Assembly: GCF_025397915.1 (NCBI RefSeq)
Contig: NZ_JALIDZ010000011.1
Span: forward strand, 62,001-126,000
Length of the DNA: 64,000 nt
Direction: 5' to 3'
DNA from: Microbaculum marinisediminis
Lineage (GTDB): Bacteria > Pseudomonadota > Alphaproteobacteria > Rhizobiales > Tepidamorphaceae
The translations under genes were made by a program, and so were the position numbers. Numbering within the stretch: position 1 is the stretch's first letter; the number at the start of each line of letters is the position of its first letter. This document shows positions 62,251-64,000 of this stretch, in pieces. The notes beneath the pieces were generated by a model. The model was not told the origin of the DNA, did no database searches, and was given only the letters and a program-made list of their open reading frames with translations.

Positions 62251-63290
62251 CCCTCAAGCTCCTTCCAGCGAAAGCACGCGGTGGTGTGGCCGGGGCGCAC
62301 GTCTTCCAGTGGCGGATCCTGCGTTCGGCAGCGATCGACCGCGTAGGCGCAGCGCGGGTTGAACCGGCATCCCTCCGGCGGGCTGAGCGGATTGGGGAGC
62401 GTTCCGGGAATCGGATGAAGGACACGCCCTTGCGGCGAGGAATAGTCGCGGCGCGGAATGCACGAGATCAGCGCCTTGGTATAGGGATGGCGCGGGCGGG
62501 CGAGCACCTCTTCGACGTCGCCTTCCTCCACGACCTGGCTCGCATACATGACCGCGACCCGATCGGCGACTTCGCCGACCAGCTTGAGGTCGTGCGTCAC
62601 GAAGATCATCGCCATGCGGCGTTCCCGCTGAAGGCGGCCGAGCAGCTCGATGATCTGGGCCTGGATCGTCACGTCGAGGGCGGTCGTCGGCTCGTCGGCG
62701 ATCAAGAGACGCGGATCGCAGGCCAGCGCCAGTGCGATCATGACGCGCTGGCGCATGCCGCCGGACAGCTGATGCGGAAACGATGCCGCCCGCCGCTCGG
62801 GATCCGATATCCCGACCTGGCTCAGCAAGTCGATCGCCGCCGACCATGCGGTTCGCCTGTCCTTGCCGAGATGGACCCGCACCGCCTCGGCAATCTGCTC
62901 GCCGACGGTGAAGACCGGGTTCAGGCTCGACATCGGATCCTGGAAGATCATCGCGATTTCGTTGCCGCGAACCGCCTGCATCTGGCTGTCGCTCATCGCC
63001 AGCAGGTCGAGGGCACGCCCGCGGCGGTCCCGGAACGTGATGCTTCCGCCGACGACCCGGGCGGTCGTGCGCTCCAGCAGCCGCATGACGGTCAATCCGG
63101 TCACGGATTTTCCCGAACCGGATTCGCCGACGATGGCCAGCGCCTCGCCCTCGCCGACGCTGAGCGTCACGCCGTTCACGGCCTTGACCACGCCGGCCTC
63201 GGTGAAGAAGTGCGTGCGAAGATCGCGCACTTCAAGCAGAGGCCCCGGCTCCGTGGCGCCGGCCGCGTGAGCGCTACTGTTTGGCTGCAT
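62247..63290 (-). CDS. Dipeptide/oligopeptide-type ABC ATPase, DppD
   Basis: A 347-residue ATPase: Walker [14 protein letters not shown]-loop [14 protein letters not shown], signature [17 protein letters not shown], Walker [15 protein letters not shown] and FVTHDLKLV, with the C-terminal cysteine motif [18 protein letters not shown] 63290 is chosen (MQPNSSAHA); it overlaps the end of the enolase-superfamily gene (stop at 63274) by 17 bases. Confidence 0.93.
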   Translation of the reverse strand: MQPNSSAHAAGATEPGPLLEVRDLRTHFFTEAGVVKAVNGVTLSVGEGEALAIVGESGSGKSVTGLTVMRLLERTTARVVGGSITFRDRRGRALDLLAMSDSQMQAVRGNEIAMIFQDPMSSLNPVFTVGEQIAEAVRVHLGKDRRTAWSAAIDLLSQVGISDPERRAASFPHQLSGGMRQRVMIALALACDPRLLIADEPTTALDVTIQAQIIELLGRLQRERRMAMIFVTHDLKLVGEVADRVAVMYASQVVEEGDVEEVLARPRHPYTKALISCIPRRDYSSPQGRVLHPIPGTLPNPLSPPEGCRFNPRCAYAVDRCRTQDPPLEDVRPGHTTACFRWKELEG

Positions 63291-64000
63291 GGCGCTCGAC
63301 CGCATCCATATCGATTTCGATGCCGAGCCCGGGACCCTCCGGAACCGCGATGACGCCATCGACGGGCACGAGCGGGTCCTTCAGCAGCTCGCTGCGCAGC
63401 GGGTTCTCCCCCAGGTCGTATTCGAGCAGAACGGGCTTGGGCACGTTCATCGCGTGGGGATAGACCGACAGCGCGGAGATGTAGTGGAGTGCGGCGGCGA
63501 GCCCCACCGCGCCACCCCAGACATGCGGCGAGACGCGCAGATGGGCCGCGTGCGCCAGTTCGGCGATCTTCCGGCCCTGCCAGAAGCCGCCGCACAAGGA
63601 CAGATCCGGCTGCAGGACGTCCGCCGAGCCGGCCTCGACGATCGGCTTGAAATCGTGCACGCCGTACAATGCCTCGCCCGTGGCGATCGGCGCCGAGGCA
63701 CAGGCGTGGAGCCGTGCCAGGCCATCATAATCGCGCGGGCTCAGCGGCTCCTCGACCCAGCCCGGCCTGTAGGGACGCATCCGCTCCATCGATTCGCGCG
63801 CGAGATCGAAGGTGTAGTTCGTGTTGATGTCGACCAGGATCTCGACATCGTCGCCGAGGATCTCACGGGCGGTCGCCAGCCTTTCCTCGTCGCTTTCCGG
63901 CCCCAGTCCGATCTTGATCTTGACGTGGGCGAAGCCGGCGCCGGCCATGCGCTCGATCTGGCCGCGATAGTCCTCGCGCGGCGTCGCCGTGAGATATCCG
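63274..64000 (-). CDS. Enolase-superfamily (mandelate racemase/muconate lactonising) enzyme, C-terminal part
   Basis: 242 residues remain; the N-terminal capping domain lies beyond the right edge. Barrel features are the catalytic KIKIGLG (Lys-x-Lys), metal ligands in VDINTNYTFD, WVEEPLSP and ATGEALYG, QPDLSLCGG, and the general-base histidine in RVSPHVWGGAVG. The HVWGG form resembles mandelate-racemase-group sugar acid dehydratases and racemases. First known gene of the operon that continues into dppDF, epimerase, ridA and dppABC; it likely dehydrates or epimerises the imported acid. Confidence 0.9.
   Translation of the reverse strand, partial: GYLTATPREDYRGQIERMAGAGFAHVKIKIGLGPESDEERLATAREILGDDVEILVDINTNYTFDLARESMERMRPYRPGWVEEPLSPRDYDGLARLHACASAPIATGEALYGVHDFKPIVEAGSADVLQPDLSLCGGFWQGRKIAELAHAAHLRVSPHVWGGAVGLAAALHYISALSVYPHAMNVPKPVLLEYDLGENPLRSELLKDPLVPVDGVIAVPEGPGLGIEIDMDAVERHAAKQ

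Noticed and set aside
1-64000. tRNA genes, CRISPR arrays, phage genes or complete insertion sequences
   Set aside because: I looked for cloverleaf-type T-loop sequences, regularly spaced repeats and transposase or integrase motifs and saw none convincing; a covariance-model scan would be the decisive check.

Overview
The window is GC-rich, densely coding DNA that looks like the accessory catabolic part of an alphaproteobacterial chromosome, most likely a soil, plant-associated or marine heterotroph in or near the Hyphomicrobiales or Rhodobacterales. The reasons are the number and kinds of solute-binding-protein transporters (TRAP, sugar ABC, branched-chain ABC, tripartite tricarboxylate, dipeptide ABC), the HpsN-type and D-tartrate-dehydratase-type enzymes, ATGA-coupled operons and frequent GTG/TTG starts. 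The assignment is an inference from gene content. I saw no tRNA, rRNA, CRISPR array, phage block or intact insertion sequence.

Layout. 1-1.6 kb: end of a TRAP large permease and an enol-lactonase-like hydrolase, closed by a terminator. 2-3.2 kb: a lone zinc alcohol dehydrogenase. 3.3-11.5 kb: a LacI repressor diverging from hpsN-like / malic enzyme / sugar-type ABC importer, with a perfect 16-bp palindrome in the promoter. 11.7-20.8 kb: an IclR regulator, a YcsI-family (DUF1445) protein, a TRAP transporter and HyuA/HyuB hydantoinase-oxoprolinase subunits. 21.4-24.2 kb: an arginase-family hydrolase and an orphan LuxR-type regulator. 24.3-30.8 kb: a branched-chain ABC importer co-transcribed with two NAD(P)-dependent acid dehydrogenases. 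31.2-38.3 kb: a flavin monooxygenase, an aspartase, an aldehyde dehydrogenase and a class III aminotransferase diverging from an Lrp-type regulator. 38.6-44.6 kb: a cobalamin-riboswitch operon btuB-btuF-btuC-btuD plus an uncharacterised gene. 44.7-53.4 kb: tctCBA, a ketopantoate-reductase-like gene, a D-tartrate-dehydratase-like gene and leuCD paralogues under a divergent LacI repressor. 53.5-64 kb: a TPP enzyme diverging from a GntR regulator, then a dipeptide-type ABC operon with an enolase-superfamily enzyme, an epimerase and a RidA protein embedded in it.

How the genes work together. Almost every block is transporter plus a few enzymes plus one local regulator. The most interesting are: (i) the hpsN-like/malic enzyme pair, whose chemistry would join neatly if the substrate were the carboxylate analogue of dihydroxypropanesulfonate; (ii) the unknown gene translationally coupled to the B12 importer; (iii) the YcsI + HyuAB + TRAP neighbourhood, which suggests use of a cyclic amide such as oxoproline or a hydantoin; and (iv) GC-rich hairpins immediately 3' of the binding-protein gene in four unrelated transporter operons. 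Coding is compact from 38.5 kb to the end but looser between about 20.8 and 33 kb, where several 370-775-base gaps hold no gene that I can support.
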